A stretch of 64,000 bases of DNA from Hyphomicrobiales bacterium (GCA_900469615.1 UBYA01000001.1:372001-436000); one strand, 5' to 3'; positions 40,251 to 49,710 are shown, numbered from the stretch's first letter. Made by a program: numbers and translations. The notes: generated from the sequence alone by a model not told the origin.

Positions 40251-42326
40251 ATGACAGACGACCGAAAGCGGACTGCGATTGAGCCGGGGGACTTTACGCG
40301 CCTGGGTGCGACTTATGACGGCGCCGGCGTCAATTTCGCGCTCTTTAGCGCCTATGCGGAAAAAGTGGAGCTTTGCCTTTTCGATGATTCCGGCAGCCGG
40401 GAGGTCGAGCGAATTGTTCTGCCAGAATTCACGAATGAGATCTGGCACGGTTATGTGCCGGGATTGAAGCCGGGTGCCTTATACGGCTATCGCGTCCATG
40501 GTCCTTTCGAACCGGAAAAGGGGCATCGTTTCAATCCTCACAAGCTGCTCGTCGATCCTTATGCCCGTGAGCTCGTGGGGGCCGTGGAATGGTCTCAGGC
40601 GCAATTCGCTTATATCCTGGACGACGAGCAGAAAGACCTTTCCTTCGACGATACGGACAGCGCTGCGCAAATGCCCAAATGCCGCGTCATCGACCTCGCG
40701 GACAAGGACAGGGCGCCGAGCCAAAAGCCATCCGTTCCGTGGTCTCGTACAATCTTTTACGAGACCCACGTCAAGGGCTTGACCATGCTGCATCCGGCAA
40801 TCCCGGAGAATTTGCGCGGCACCTTCGAGGGCGTGGGGCAAAAGGTCATCGTCGATTATATCAAGAGCCTGGGGATTACGTCCGTCGAACTGCTGCCGAT
40901 CCATTTCTTTCCCGACGACAGCTATCTGTTGGACAAGGGGCTCCGCAACTATTGGGGCTATAATACGCTCGCCTTCTTTGCCCCAGCCTCCCGCTATTAC
41001 GGTCCAAACGGCCTCATCGGCTTTCGGGAAATGGTGCGTGCATTCCATGATGCCGGCATCGAGGTTATCCTGGACGTCGTCTACAACCATACGGCCGAGG
41101 GCAATGAGCTTGGCCCGACCCTTTCCTTCAAGGGGATCGACAATTTTTCCTACTATCGCACTTTGCCTGACCAGCCGCGCTACTACATCAACGATACGGG
41201 GACAGGTAATACGATCAATACGTCCCATCCGCGCGTTCTGCAGATGGTCACGGATTCCCTGCGCTATTGGGCCGAAGAGATGCATGTCGATGGCTTTCGC
41301 TTCGACCTCGGTACCATCCTTGGTCGCGAACCGGAAGGGTTCGATCAGCGCAGCGGTTTTTTCGACGCGGTCGGACAGGATCCCGTGCTTTCACAAGTCA
41401 AGCTGATCGGCGAGCCTTGGGATATCGGTCCCGGCGGCTATCAGGTCGGCGGATTTCCTCCGGGGTGGGCGGAATGGAACGACAAGTATCGGGATACGGT
41501 GCGGGATTACTGGAAAGGTACGCCCGGCACCACAAGAGATTTCGCCGCGAGAATTCTGGGATCCGGGGATGTCTACGATCTGCGAGGGCGCAGGCCGTGG
41601 GCGAGCGTCAACTTCATTGCGGCTCACGACGGCTTCACGCTCAACGATCTGGTCTCATACAACGATAAGCATAATGAGGCCAACGGGGAGGAAAACAGGG
41701 ACGGTCACAGCGATAACCGCAGCTTCAATTACGGTGCGGAAGGGCCGACTGAAGACGAGGGCATCAATGCAATCCGCGAGCGGCAGAAACGCAATTTCCT
41801 GGCGACGCTCTTCCTTTCGCACGGGACGCCGATGTTGCTGGGAGGCGATGAAATCGGCCGAAGCCAGATGGGCAATAACAACGGCTATTGCCAGGACAAC
41901 GAGCTCAGCTGGCTCCATTGGCAGGATGCCCATGGAAGCGCCGAAACGCTGCAGATGTTTGCGCGACGCCTGATCTCCCTGAGACAGGAACACTCCATTT
42001 TAAGACGAGAGAACTGGCGAGACGGCCTGGTCGTCACATGGCTCAATCCCGCCGGCGACGAACAAAGCGAAGAGGAATGGGCAAACGGTGATTGCACGGC
42101 GATAGCGCTGCGGCTTTCGCGCTCGCACCCTCTCGAAGAGGGGTGGGACGACGTGCTGATTTTGTTCAATCCCCGCGACGAAAATGTCGGCTTTACCCTG
42201 CCGGATGACAAGCGCTGGATGCGCGAGGTTTCGACTTCGGACCCGCGCGCGCAAGGCGCGGAAGCGATCGCCGATGGAACACTTGATCTCGAAAGCCGGA
42301 GCCTGGCGATGCTGCGGTCGAGCTGA
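40251..42326 (+). CDS. treX: Glycogen/maltodextrin debranching enzyme (TreX/GlgX)
   Basis: A 691-aa isoamylase-type GH13 enzyme that cleaves alpha-1,6 branches to feed TreY. The N-terminal CBM48 is visible (LGATYDGAGVNFALFSAYAE). Catalytic blocks are DGFRFDLGTILGREPEGF (nucleophile Asp), LIGEPWDIGPGGYQVGGFP (acid Glu) and NFIAAHDGFTLNDLVSYND. The GENRDGHSDN segment is typical of GlgX/TreX. GAGG precedes the ATG at 40251. Position after treY supports the TreX name over housekeeping GlgX. Confidence 0.93.
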   Translation: MTDDRKRTAIEPGDFTRLGATYDGAGVNFALFSAYAEKVELCLFDDSGSREVERIVLPEFTNEIWHGYVPGLKPGALYGYRVHGPFEPEKGHRFNPHKLLVDPYARELVGAVEWSQAQFAYILDDEQKDLSFDDTDSAAQMPKCRVIDLADKDRAPSQKPSVPWSRTIFYETHVKGLTMLHPAIPENLRGTFEGVGQKVIVDYIKSLGITSVELLPIHFFPDDSYLLDKGLRNYWGYNTLAFFAPASRYYGPNGLIGFREMVRAFHDAGIEVILDVVYNHTAEGNELGPTLSFKGIDNFSYYRTLPDQPRYYINDTGTGNTINTSHPRVLQMVTDSLRYWAEEMHVDGFRFDLGTILGREPEGFDQRSGFFDAVGQDPVLSQVKLIGEPWDIGPGGYQVGGFPPGWAEWNDKYRDTVRDYWKGTPGTTRDFAARILGSGDVYDLRGRRPWASVNFIAAHDGFTLNDLVSYNDKHNEANGEENRDGHSDNRSFNYGAEGPTEDEGINAIRERQKRNFLATLFLSHGTPMLLGGDEIGRSQMGNNNGYCQDNELSWLHWQDAHGSAETLQMFARRLISLRQEHSILRRENWRDGLVVTWLNPAGDEQSEEEWANGDCTAIALRLSRSHPLEEGWDDVLILFNPRDENVGFTLPDDKRWMREVSTSDPRAQGAEAIADGTLDLESRSLAMLRSS

Positions 42327-42340
42327 GCCGGGCTCCGGCT
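42326..42340 (+). terminator. Weak hairpin at the end of treX
   Basis: AGCCGG and CCGGCT form a 6-bp stem with a 3-base loop, followed by TTATG. Its position at the treX stop fits a terminator, but the T-run is short. Confidence 0.3.
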
Positions 42341-42477
42341 TTATGAAAGTGCGACGGGCGGCTGCGGCTATCGCGCGCGGTCGTCTCCGTCGTTTCGAAA
42401 TTGTAATCGGGCAGCACTTCTATTTGGCCTTATGACCCTTGCCTTAAGTCAACAGTCGACATCCAGAGGAGGATATA

Positions 42478-42852
42478 GTGTTCAAACGCTTAATTTTACT
42501 CAGTTTCGCTTTTGCCCCCGCCACGGCTTTCGCGCAATCGGCTGATCTGGAGGCGACCTGCAAGGCTGTCGCTCAGAATTTCTTCCTGTCCGAGAAGTTT
42601 GCGATTGGCGCGATTCAGTCATTTCCGGAACTCAAGCCGCCCGGTGTTCGCATGGCTTATTCCACTCGGGCCGGCACGGCTCCGGCCGACATGACCGACA
42701 CGTTCGAATGCGAATTCGCAAAGCAGGACAAACCCCATGAGCTCGTCAAATTCTGCGTGTCGACCACTTGCTACACCGCCAACGATGACGATGCCGACCG
42801 CAAGCGCCGCTTCGAGGAGATGCGTATTCTTCTGCAGCGAGCCGAGCAATAA
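42478..42852 (+). CDS. Small secreted hypothetical protein
   Basis: A 124-aa protein with a Sec signal peptide (FKRLILLSFAFAPATAFAQS, cleaved after AFA). The mature part has three or four cysteines (LEATCKAVA, FECEF, KFCVSTTCYT) that could form periplasmic disulphides. I recognise no family. The GTG at 42478 follows AGAGGAGG at ideal spacing. It stands alone after treX and may be a periplasmic stress protein; that is inferred from position only. Confidence 0.7.
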   Translation: MFKRLILLSFAFAPATAFAQSADLEATCKAVAQNFFLSEKFAIGAIQSFPELKPPGVRMAYSTRAGTAPADMTDTFECEFAKQDKPHELVKFCVSTTCYTANDDDADRKRRFEEMRILLQRAEQ

Positions 42853-43092
42853 GAGCGCGACCTGCAAGAGGAGGAACCCAGGCATCCGGGCGAGATAGCT
42901 TGGGAATACCGAGAATCAACATCGCGGCGGCGTGCTGAAAAGCGGAGTTGTCACACGAGCCGGGCGAGGCGAGATTTTCCAGATGGCGATCCAGTCAGCG
43001 ACCATTGTCTCGATGTCCTGATTTCTACGCCGATTTCGCCAGGGAAGGCCGTGTTCTGGAATTCCATGATCAACACGCCCCAGAGGTCGAAC

Positions 43093-43353
43093 ATGACGAC
43101 GTTTTACTTTCATACGAGAGACAGGGAAAGTGTACTGGAGGATGATCAGGGGCAAGATTTCCCGGATCTCATCTGCGCTATCGATGAGGCCAAGCGGATC
43201 CTGGCGGAAATGGCGGCGGACGGAATTCCGCAAAGGGGCGGGGAGCGACTTGTTGTCGAGATTGCCAGGAGCGACAAGGTCGCCCTTGTGCAGTTGGCTC
43301 TCACGATGGAGATTGCCTACCTTGCGCTTGAACAGGACACGGTAAAGCCCTAG
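43093..43353 (+). CDS. DUF6894-like small protein
   Basis: An 86-aa protein of a family very common in rhizobia, with the opening TTFYFHTRDRESVLEDDQGQ followed by an amphipathic helix (IDEAKRILAEMAAD). The fold and function are unknown. The ATG at 43093 follows AGAGG. A second member lies at 46078 beside the Crp/Fnr genes. The two share the YFFH/FYFH beginning and the D.EG/DDQG motif. Confidence 0.7.
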   Translation: MTTFYFHTRDRESVLEDDQGQDFPDLICAIDEAKRILAEMAADGIPQRGGERLVVEIARSDKVALVQLALTMEIAYLALEQDTVKP

Positions 43354-43442
43354 CCAGGCAGCGCTTTCACGGGGAAGCTGGCTGCCCGGGTACGGCATTT
43401 CGACAGACGAAGCGCCGTCGCCATATACGCTGCGGCCGCAGG

Positions 43443-43592
43443 CTAATGGTGCTTGAAATACTGCACTTCGCGCTCGTGTTTTTCTGCGGCTTCCCGGGTC
43501 TTGAAGGTTCCGAGGTTCTTGCGCTTTTGCGTCTTTGGATCGACCTTGCGCGAATAGAGACGATATTCACCGGATTTAAGTTTGCGGATCAT
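43443..43592 (-). CDS. Small basic conserved-looking protein
   Basis: A 49-aa lysine- and arginine-rich protein (IRKLKSGEYRLYSRKVDPKT, TFKTREAAEKHEREVQYFKH). It begins at an ATG (43592) with AAGGAGAT nine bases upstream, a strong ribosome site. Its pattern resembles the arm-type AP2-like fragments or small conserved rhizobial proteins with the GTFKTREAAEKHER motif. The function is unknown. Confidence 0.7.
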   Translation of the reverse strand: MIRKLKSGEYRLYSRKVDPKTQKRKNLGTFKTREAAEKHEREVQYFKHH

Positions 43593-43882
43593 GGGGCGAT
43601 CTCCTTTACCAGGAATATAATTCCGAAAGAGCGCTGGAGTTCCGGGACCCCTGCCGCCGGGCGCGTTTGCCTCTTCGCGTTCCCTGCGCAAATTGCCGAG
43701 CCAACTGGCCGCTGGCGTGGCCGCCGCATCGGCGGCGGCGAAAGATTCCAAAGGTGAAGCGGTTCACTATGCAGACATGCCTCATGCGGTTGACCATAAA
43801 TGGCAAGTGGACCGCCATCACGCCTGATAAGACGCTCTGATAAAGGCTCCTCCCCGGCGAGCAGAAGGTGATCCATCTCTCC

Positions 43883-44983
43883 TTACGACGTCGTCGGGGA
43901 CAGGGCGGCTGCGGGGATGCGCAGCGCAATTCTCAATCCGGCCGGATTCCACTCGCGCTGGATGGATCCTTGCAGCGAGCCAATTGTCGCCCGCTCGAGT
44001 TGGGTGCCGAAGCCGCCGGCTCCCTCGGGTCGTTTGACCGGCGGTCCCCCGGTCTCGGTCCATAGCAATGTGAAATCCTTGTCGCATCGGACATCGATGT
44101 CGATGCGCCCATCATGTGCGGAGAGGGCGCCGTATTTTATCGCGTTCGTCGAAAACTCGTGCAATAGCAATGCAAGCGACGTCAGCATGGCGCCATGCAC
44201 CGTGATATCGTGCCCTCGTATCGATACCCGCTCTATATTGCCGTTCTGATGCGCGGCGAAAAGAGCCTTGACGAGCGTGAACAGAGTCGTTTCCCGAGAC
44301 TCGATCATGTCGCGGCCGATATCGGGCAATGTTAGCTCATAGGCGATCGCCAATGCGGCTATTCTTTCCCGCATATCGCTTGCAAGCTCCTGTGGCGAGG
44401 TCGCGGCACGCTCGCTTAGCCCGATGACGGCATTCATGATCGCAAAGATGTTCTTTACGCGATGGTTCATCTCCTGAAGCAGCAGCATCTGGCGCTCCGC
44501 AGCGCGCTTGCGCTCGGACACGTCGCGCGCAACCTTTGAGGCGCCGATGATGTTTCCATTGCTGTCGCAAACAGGCGAAACCGTTAGCGAGATATCAAGG
44601 AGGGTTCCATCTTTGCGACGTCGAACGGTTTCATAGTGTTCGATCCTCTTTCCCGCGCGAATGCTGGCGATGATCGTGTCTTCCTCGTGTAACCTGTCCT
44701 CGGGGATGATAAGGGTTATATGCTTGCCGATCGCATCCTCGGCGGTGAAACCAAAAAGTCGTTCGGCACTCCTGTTCCAACTGGTGATAACGCCGTTGAC
44801 AGACTTGCTGATGATGGCGTCGTCAGAGTTTTCGACAATGGCGGCAAGCAAGGCCTGCGCCGGCGGAGCGTGGATGCCGGCTTCCTCCTCGGACGCAGCC
44901 TTTCGCTGTGCTGGCGGCAAAATTCCTTCCGCCTTGTACTCGCGGGCTGTTACCGGCGCCGGATGGTCTGTCTCCCCCCTCAT
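43883..44983 (-). CDS. PAS-domain HWE-family sensor histidine kinase
   Basis: A 366-aa cytoplasmic kinase. A PAS domain spans about residues 42-160 (IVENSDDAIISKSVNGVITS, GFTAEDAIGKHI, with the PAC part RRRKDGTLLDISLTVSP). The HWE transmitter follows: phospho-acceptor His174 (EMNHRVKN), N-box LLHEFSTNAIKYGAL, WTE in TLLWTETGGPP and G-box GAGGFGTQL. HWE kinases often feed the PhyR-NepR-EcfG general-stress relay. GGGAGAGAGAG precedes the ATG at 44983. No partner regulator adjoins it; the receiver-only protein at 35401 is a candidate. Confidence 0.92.
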   Translation of the reverse strand: MRGETDHPAPVTAREYKAEGILPPAQRKAASEEEAGIHAPPAQALLAAIVENSDDAIISKSVNGVITSWNRSAERLFGFTAEDAIGKHITLIIPEDRLHEEDTIIASIRAGKRIEHYETVRRRKDGTLLDISLTVSPVCDSNGNIIGASKVARDVSERKRAAERQMLLLQEMNHRVKNIFAIMNAVIGLSERAATSPQELASDMRERIAALAIAYELTLPDIGRDMIESRETTLFTLVKALFAAHQNGNIERVSIRGHDITVHGAMLTSLALLLHEFSTNAIKYGALSAHDGRIDIDVRCDKDFTLLWTETGGPPVKRPEGAGGFGTQLERATIGSLQGSIQREWNPAGLRIALRIPAAALSPTTS

Positions 44984-45300
44984 CTCTCTCTCCCAGTTTC
45001 ACATTCACGGGCAGCGCGCGTCGGTCCCTGCCATGTTCCCACACTTGCGCAAAAACTGAGCCGCATCCCCATTGCAAGAGTATCCGTCTTGTCTGCCGAC
45101 GAGCACCGGCGATGAACAGGCGGATCACATCAATAAACTAGGTATTGCTGTGAACTTTGCCACAGAATCCGCGTTTCTGTCTGATAGCGTACGTTCGTTG
45201 TGGCGCGCTTCCAGGAAGAATAGTCTTCTGTGTCCGCTGACAGGGGGTGCCGATGGCAAGGGATGGTTTATCCTCTTGCCCAACCAGGAAGAAGCGATCC
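44984..45300. other. Divergent intergenic region between HWE kinase and Crp/Fnr gene
   Basis: No gene and no FNR/FixK box (TTGAT-N4-ATCAA) or GGAAC/CGTT promoter was found. It presumably holds the two divergent promoters. Confidence 0.4.
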
Positions 45301-46017
45301 ATGCCCGCTCCTCACCAATCCGTCATTCGAAACAAGCTCCTCTCGCTCCTTCCCCCTGCTGACTATGAGCAAATCGCAGCCGAATTTGAGCATATCGTGC
45401 TGCCGCGCGGCACTGTCATCGGAGAAGCCGGACAGCCGATCGACTACGTGTATTTCCTGTCATCAGGCATAGGGTCCATCGTGGCTTCCACGCCGGAAGG
45501 CCGCCGTGCGGAGGCGGGAGTGTTCGGGTTCGACGGCTATGTGCCTACATCCGCTGTCGCGGGCACCGAGTTCAACGCTCACGATGTCATCATTCAGCTG
45601 GATGCCGAAGCCTATCGGATAAGCTATGCTTCGTTTCGCTATCTCATGGACCGCAATCGGAACCTTAACAAGCTCATGATCCGCTCCATCGAGGCATTTG
45701 CCGTGCAATTGGCCTATACCGCCATTTCGAACGCCCTTCATGAGGTCAATGAACGGTTGGCACGATGGCTGTTGATGTGCCATGATCGGGTCTCCGGGAA
45801 TGAAATCGCCCTGACCCATGATTTTATCTCCCTGATGCTTGCCGTGCGTCGACCAAGCGTGACTACGTCGCTGCATATATTGGAAGGTAACGGCTTCATC
45901 ACGGCGCAACGAGGGAATATCACGATCCGGAACAGGCCCGCGCTGGAAGAATTCGCTCACGATGCCTATGGAAAGCCCGAGGAAGAATACAGGCGCTTGA
46001 TGAAAGGCATCTTTTGA
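45301..46017 (+). CDS. Crp/Fnr-family transcriptional regulator
   Basis: A 238-aa regulator with an N-terminal cyclic-nucleotide-binding-like beta barrel (residues 10-130; LPRGTVIGEAGQPIDYVYFL) and a C-terminal winged helix (LTHDFISLMLAVRRPSVTTS). The cysteines of oxygen-sensing Fnr are absent, and the cAMP-binding RxS motif of Crp is not seen. It belongs to the rhizobial group of orphan Crp/Fnr proteins. ATG 45301 follows AGGAAGAAG. It is closely related to the regulator encoded at 46328-47041, and together they flank a DUF6894 gene. Confidence 0.88.
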   Translation: MPAPHQSVIRNKLLSLLPPADYEQIAAEFEHIVLPRGTVIGEAGQPIDYVYFLSSGIGSIVASTPEGRRAEAGVFGFDGYVPTSAVAGTEFNAHDVIIQLDAEAYRISYASFRYLMDRNRNLNKLMIRSIEAFAVQLAYTAISNALHEVNERLARWLLMCHDRVSGNEIALTHDFISLMLAVRRPSVTTSLHILEGNGFITAQRGNITIRNRPALEEFAHDAYGKPEEEYRRLMKGIF

Positions 46018-46077
46018 TGCCGATGGCACCGGCACCATCGGCATTATCGTTTGGAAGCAAGAATAGAAGCGGCTTCT

Positions 46078-46344
46078 ATGACACGCTACTTCTTTCATAT
46101 TCGTCGAAATGGCGAAGTGGTTCGCGACGGCGAAGGCGACGAGTTCGCGACGATGGACGATGCGCGTTCGAGCGCAATAAAAGCCGTGCGGGAGCTTGTC
46201 GCTGCTCGGATCAAGAACGGCGAGGTTGTTCCCGATGAACATCTGGACGTGCGCGATGAGGCCGATGCATTAAAATTTTCGATCTCGTTCCACCAGGTGG
46301 TTCGCGATCATCTCAAGCTGCGGCGCCTCAGAAATCGCCGATAA
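46078..46344 (+). CDS. DUF6894 protein
   Basis: An 88-aa protein beginning TRYFFHIRRNGEVVRDGEGD, the hallmark of DUF6894, with the helix DDARSSAIKAVRELVAARI. Function is unknown. It follows the Crp/Fnr gene by 60 bases, so the two may be cotranscribed. Its last 17 bases overlap the 3' end of the convergent Crp/Fnr gene. Confidence 0.75.
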   Translation: MTRYFFHIRRNGEVVRDGEGDEFATMDDARSSAIKAVRELVAARIKNGEVVPDEHLDVRDEADALKFSISFHQVVRDHLKLRRLRNRR

Positions 46345-47041
46345 GTCGGCGATATTCCGCCTCCGGCTTGCCGTAGCAGCTCCCCGCGAACTCCTCCATT
46401 CCTTTTCGATCGCGGATCGTTATGCGACCGCGTTCCGCCCGCACAAGCTTTTTGCCCTCAAGCACATGCAATGCCGTCGTGATGCTCGGTCTTCGCACAC
46501 TAAGCATGGAGGAGATGAACTCATGGGTTAAGGTTATCTCGTCGCCTTCGACCCTGTCGTGACACATGAGCAACCAGCGGGCAAGCCGTTCATCGACCTG
46601 GCAATTTGCGTTGCACAAGGCGGTATAGGAAATCTGTGACGCAAAAGTCTGGATGAAGCGGGCCAGCAGATTTGCAAAGACGGGATTTTTCGGGAGAGCG
46701 GCTTGAAGGGCCTGCAAGGGTATTCGAAGGCCCTGGCCCTCCACCTGCATGAAAACCTCATGGATGCTGATCGTTCCCCCGACGCCCGCCGGCATCGGTG
46801 AAAAACCCTCTCGCCCGAACATCCCCGCCTCGGCACGCTGATCGGCCGTTGAGACCGTGACGACGGACCCTATTCCGCTACAGAGAAAATAGACGTCGTC
46901 TATCGGGCTATCGGCGCCGGCAATGTTGAAGCCACGGCTGAGGTTGACGGATTCGAGCTGCTTGCTGATCTTGCGAAATTCATTCTCAGGTAGACGAGCG
47001 AGAAGCCGGTTTCTTATCATTGAACGTTCTAGGTCGGGCAT
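46328..47041 (-). CDS. Crp/Fnr-family transcriptional regulator
   Basis: A 237-aa paralogue of the protein encoded at 45301 (shared blocks: PIDDVYFLCSGIGSVV, NERLARWLLMCHDRV as DERLARWLLMCHDRV, SVRRPSITTALHVLEG). The effector domain spans 10-130 and the winged helix 165-225. It lacks Fnr cysteines. The ATG at 47041 is used; MIRNRLL at 47020 aligns better with the paralogue and is an alternative. It is convergent with the DUF6894 gene, overlapping it by 17 bases. Confidence 0.87.
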   Translation of the reverse strand: MPDLERSMIRNRLLARLPENEFRKISKQLESVNLSRGFNIAGADSPIDDVYFLCSGIGSVVTVSTADQRAEAGMFGREGFSPMPAGVGGTISIHEVFMQVEGQGLRIPLQALQAALPKNPVFANLLARFIQTFASQISYTALCNANCQVDERLARWLLMCHDRVEGDEITLTHEFISSMLSVRRPSITTALHVLEGKKLVRAERGRITIRDRKGMEEFAGSCYGKPEAEYRRLIGDF

Positions 47042-47525
47042 GGCTCTCGCAGGAGATCGGGCATGAAATGAGGCGGGCTGGCCGGCAAGCCCGGAGCTTT
47101 TTGGACGGATGCCGATTCTATAGCACCCTCGCGTTCGGGGATGATTTTAGGTACGCTGGCAGACGCTCCCGCCATCTTGAGGCGGACAGACGCAGGCGAT
47201 TTTCTCAGGAGAGATCAGCGGCGCTATCGCGAGGAGAGGTTGTTTCCTGGTGAAGGAGGATACGAGCTGCGCCGAACGGTTGCCCTTGCGGGATGGAGTG
47301 GGCACGGCAAGGGCCGGGAAACGGAAGGGCGGAGCCTGCGCAATTTGAACGGCGCAACAGCCATGACGGGTACACAGGCTCGCTATGCGGCAAGGAATTC
47401 TCGCGCCGGAGGGCGGCGCATACGGGCCGCAACCGGAGACAAAGTGGAAGGACCGAGGCCAGGATCACCGGCCTGCTGCGGAACGATCGCTGAATTCCCG
47501 TTTCGATCGGACGATCAGAACGATG
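47042..47525. other. Intergenic region, nothing recognised
   Basis: About 480 bases with open frames on both strands but no family resemblance, no strong ribosome site and no promoter match to the stress consensus. It may contain the Crp/Fnr promoter. Confidence 0.4.
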
Positions 47526-48053
47526 CTACTTCCCCAATTGCTTGGCCATCTGCAAGTGATGTTCGAGAGTAGGTCGCGTATTGGCAGCCCATGCCTTCAA
47601 GGCTGGGTTGTCGCCTTTTTCACCGTATCGCTTGAAAAGGTCGACGGCACTGGCATGCGCAGAACGTTGATCGGAATCATAGCGTTGAATGAATTCCTTT
47701 CCATTCAGCTTCTGGAGTCTCGCCAACATCTTTTTCTGGTTGGAGGTCATATCCGGGGGAAGGGTTGCATTTGCCTTGCCGCTCGTCACCAGATCTTTCA
47801 ATTGCATTGTTGTCTTTTGGTGATCGTCGACCATCTGCTGGGCAAAGGCCTTCGTCTGCTTATCGCCACGCTGCAAGGCGAGCTTGCTGGCTTCGATTTC
47901 GAACATGTCGCTGCTTGCGGCCTCGTTGACGAAATCCTGCGTTGTGGGCGCGATGCCGACCAGGGAATTGACGCCTGTCTTTTCGGCAGCTGATTGGGCA
48001 AATGCCGCCGCGGCGAGGGAAACTATTGCTGCGGTGAGAATGAAACGCTTCAT
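47526..48053 (-). CDS. DUF4142-domain periplasmic protein
   Basis: A 175-aa protein with a Sec signal (KRFILTAAIVSLAAAAFAQS) and a ferritin-like DUF4142 domain (TTQDFVNEAASSDMFEIEAS, AFAQQMVDDHQKTTMQLKDL, LEHHLQMAKQL). Members are predicted periplasmic four-helix bundles that rise in stress; no biochemical role is established. AAAGGAGAG precedes the ATG at 48053. A GGAAC-N16-AGTT site lies 26 bases upstream. Confidence 0.9.
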   Translation of the reverse strand: MKRFILTAAIVSLAAAAFAQSAAEKTGVNSLVGIAPTTQDFVNEAASSDMFEIEASKLALQRGDKQTKAFAQQMVDDHQKTTMQLKDLVTSGKANATLPPDMTSNQKKMLARLQKLNGKEFIQRYDSDQRSAHASAVDLFKRYGEKGDNPALKAWAANTRPTLEHHLQMAKQLGK

Positions 48054-48078
48054 GGCACTCTCCTTTCTTCGATATCCG

Positions 48079-48103
48079 AACTCCGGAAAGTCCCGAGCGT
48101 TCC
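48079..48103 (-). promoter_or_regulatory. Variant EcfG-type promoter for the DUF4142 gene
   Basis: On the minus strand GGAAC (48103-48099), 16 bases, AGTT (48082-48079). One base differs from CGTT. The distance to the ATG leaves room for the SD. Confidence 0.45.
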
Positions 48104-48216
48104 ATTTTCAAAGCGCAATCGTCGTAGAGGCGGCATTGAATAATAGTGTCAAGGCCATCCCGCCGTCCCTGGGAAAACGGCTTTGCGCTTTACGGGGCCT
48201 GCACTCGCATCCCGCG

Positions 48217-48378
48217 TCAGCGTCTCATCACATTCATGACGAGCGAAACGACGAAGAAGATGAGGAAGATAAAGAACAGGACCTGTGCGATAGAGGCCGA
48301 CGCACCCGCGATCCCGCCGAATCCGAGGGCGCCTGCGATCAAGGCGACGACGAGGAATACCAAGGCATAATAAAGCAT
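48217..48378 (-). CDS. DUF1328 small membrane protein
   Basis: A 53-aa protein with two transmembrane helices ([20 protein letters not shown] and [20 protein letters not shown]), the YtjA/DUF1328 family. It is common in the general-stress regulons of alphaproteobacteria; function unknown. GGAGAG lies just before the ATG at 48378, and an exact EcfG-type promoter (48407-48431) lies 29 bases upstream. Confidence 0.9.
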   Translation of the reverse strand: MLYYALVFLVVALIAGALGFGGIAGASASIAQVLFFIFLIFFVVSLVMNVMRR

Positions 48379-48406
48379 CTTACTCTCCATTGTTTGCTGG
48401 ATGGAG

Positions 48407-48431
48407 AACGGAGCTGATAGTTCTTTGTTCC
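48407..48431 (-). promoter_or_regulatory. EcfG/RpoE2-type promoter (GGAAC-N16-CGTT)
   Basis: On the minus strand GGAAC (48431-48427) and CGTT (48410-48407) are exactly 16 bases apart, in front of the DUF1328 gene. Confidence 0.75.
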
Positions 48432-48448
48432 AAAAATCGGAGGCGGCG

Positions 48449-48976
48449 TCAGCCTGCGAATATCCGTTGTCGTGACGATGCCTTCTGGCCACCCCCAGCG
48501 GGCGGCGGGGGTTCGGCGGCATCGAAGTACATTTTCGCCGGTGCCGTCAGCACGAACCAGAGGCTGGCGCCAAGCAGGAAGAGACCTGCTGCCTCATCGC
48601 TGGCCGGCACGCAAAAGGGAAAAGCGGCGCCGGTGAGCAAGACCGTCAGGCGTGTGGCCCATTCTGCCTCGCGCTTGCGCGCGGCCCTGGCGGCCAGCGC
48701 GCGATAGGACCGTATATCGTAGTCCTGGCTGATCCGGGCAAATGCCAGCAGATGAAGGGACGGCGCACAAAGCATCAGGAGTGTGCCAAGCGCGAAAATA
48801 TAGATGGTGCCGTCAAGCAGCAGGCTGCTTGCCGAGAGCAGAATGAAAATGACGATAATGTTCCAAAGGGGTGCAAGCTTCTGGGGAGGATGACCTGTGC
48901 GTTCATGCCAAATCCGCATGGCCGCCGCCGCTGCAAGAAGCAACGGTCGATCAATGTGACGATTAAGGAATTCCAT
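48449..48976 (-). CDS. Hypothetical four-helix membrane protein
   Basis: A 175-aa protein with about four transmembrane segments ([70 protein letters not shown]). A conserved-looking loop reads [20 protein letters not shown]. No family is recognised. GGAAGG precedes the ATG at 48976. It ends 71 bases upstream of the DUF1328 gene and reads in the same direction. Confidence 0.7.
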   Translation of the reverse strand: MEFLNRHIDRPLLLAAAAAMRIWHERTGHPPQKLAPLWNIIVIFILLSASSLLLDGTIYIFALGTLLMLCAPSLHLLAFARISQDYDIRSYRALAARAARKREAEWATRLTVLLTGAAFPFCVPASDEAAGLFLLGASLWFVLTAPAKMYFDAAEPPPPAGGGQKASSRQRIFAG

Positions 48977-49203
48977 GGCGCGCCCTTCCAAAGCTCGCGC
49001 CAGCTATCAGCAGAGAAATTCGGCGTCAGCATGGCAGGATCCCGAATGCCATGTGAAAGATGCGTTTCTCTGCTCATTGATGCCGGCTGGAACATTCCAC
49101 GACCGGCAGGGTTGATTGCACGCTTCGCCTTTTGCAAGCGGCTCCGGCAGTGCGCCGGCGCAACCTCAGGTCACAGTACCGAAACTCTGGAAAACCTTTC
49201 GCC

Positions 49204-49635
49204 ATGACACTTCTCGACGAGGCCATCAAGATCGCACTCAAGGCTCATGAGGGTCAAACCGATAAGACCGGTCGGCCGTACTTCGAACATTGCCAACGGA
49301 TTGCGCTTCTTGTTTCCGGTGATGAAGCCCGTACGGTCGCCTATCTTCACGACGTTGTCGAGAAAGGAAAGGATTGGACGCCGGATCGCTTGCGAGAAGA
49401 AGGCTTTCCGACGCGGATTGTCTCCGCCGTCGAAGCGCTGACGCGACGCCCGGATGAAGCGGATGATGAATTCATCAATCGCGCAGCGTCGAACGCCCTG
49501 GCGCTGACGGTCAAACGCGCCGATCTCGAAGACAATCTTTGGCAAAGCGAGCAGACCGGCCAAAGCAGGGCAAAATATGAGCATGGTCTGCGTGTGCTGC
49601 TTGAGGTTACGAATAGAAATAGACATCGTCTGTAA
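49204..49635 (+). CDS. HD-domain phosphohydrolase-like protein
   Basis: A 143-aa HD-domain protein. The metal-binding motifs are near FEHCQRIA and AYLHDVVEKGKDW (the HD pair), with KRADLEDNLW supplying the last aspartate, the pattern of the hydrolase part of SpoT/RelA and MESH1. It may hydrolyse (p)ppGpp or another nucleotide; small HD proteins of this type are also uncharacterised. The ATG at 49204 has a poor SD. A GGAAC-N16-GGTT sequence lies about 95 bases upstream. Confidence 0.75.
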   Translation: MTLLDEAIKIALKAHEGQTDKTGRPYFEHCQRIALLVSGDEARTVAYLHDVVEKGKDWTPDRLREEGFPTRIVSAVEALTRRPDEADDEFINRAASNALALTVKRADLEDNLWQSEQTGQSRAKYEHGLRVLLEVTNRNRHRL

Positions 49636-49710
49636 CGCCCCGTCTCTCTGCCGCTTCGACTGCAACTGAAGCGCTCTGCCACCAATCTGATCTGCCTGCC
49701 CGGTTCTTCG

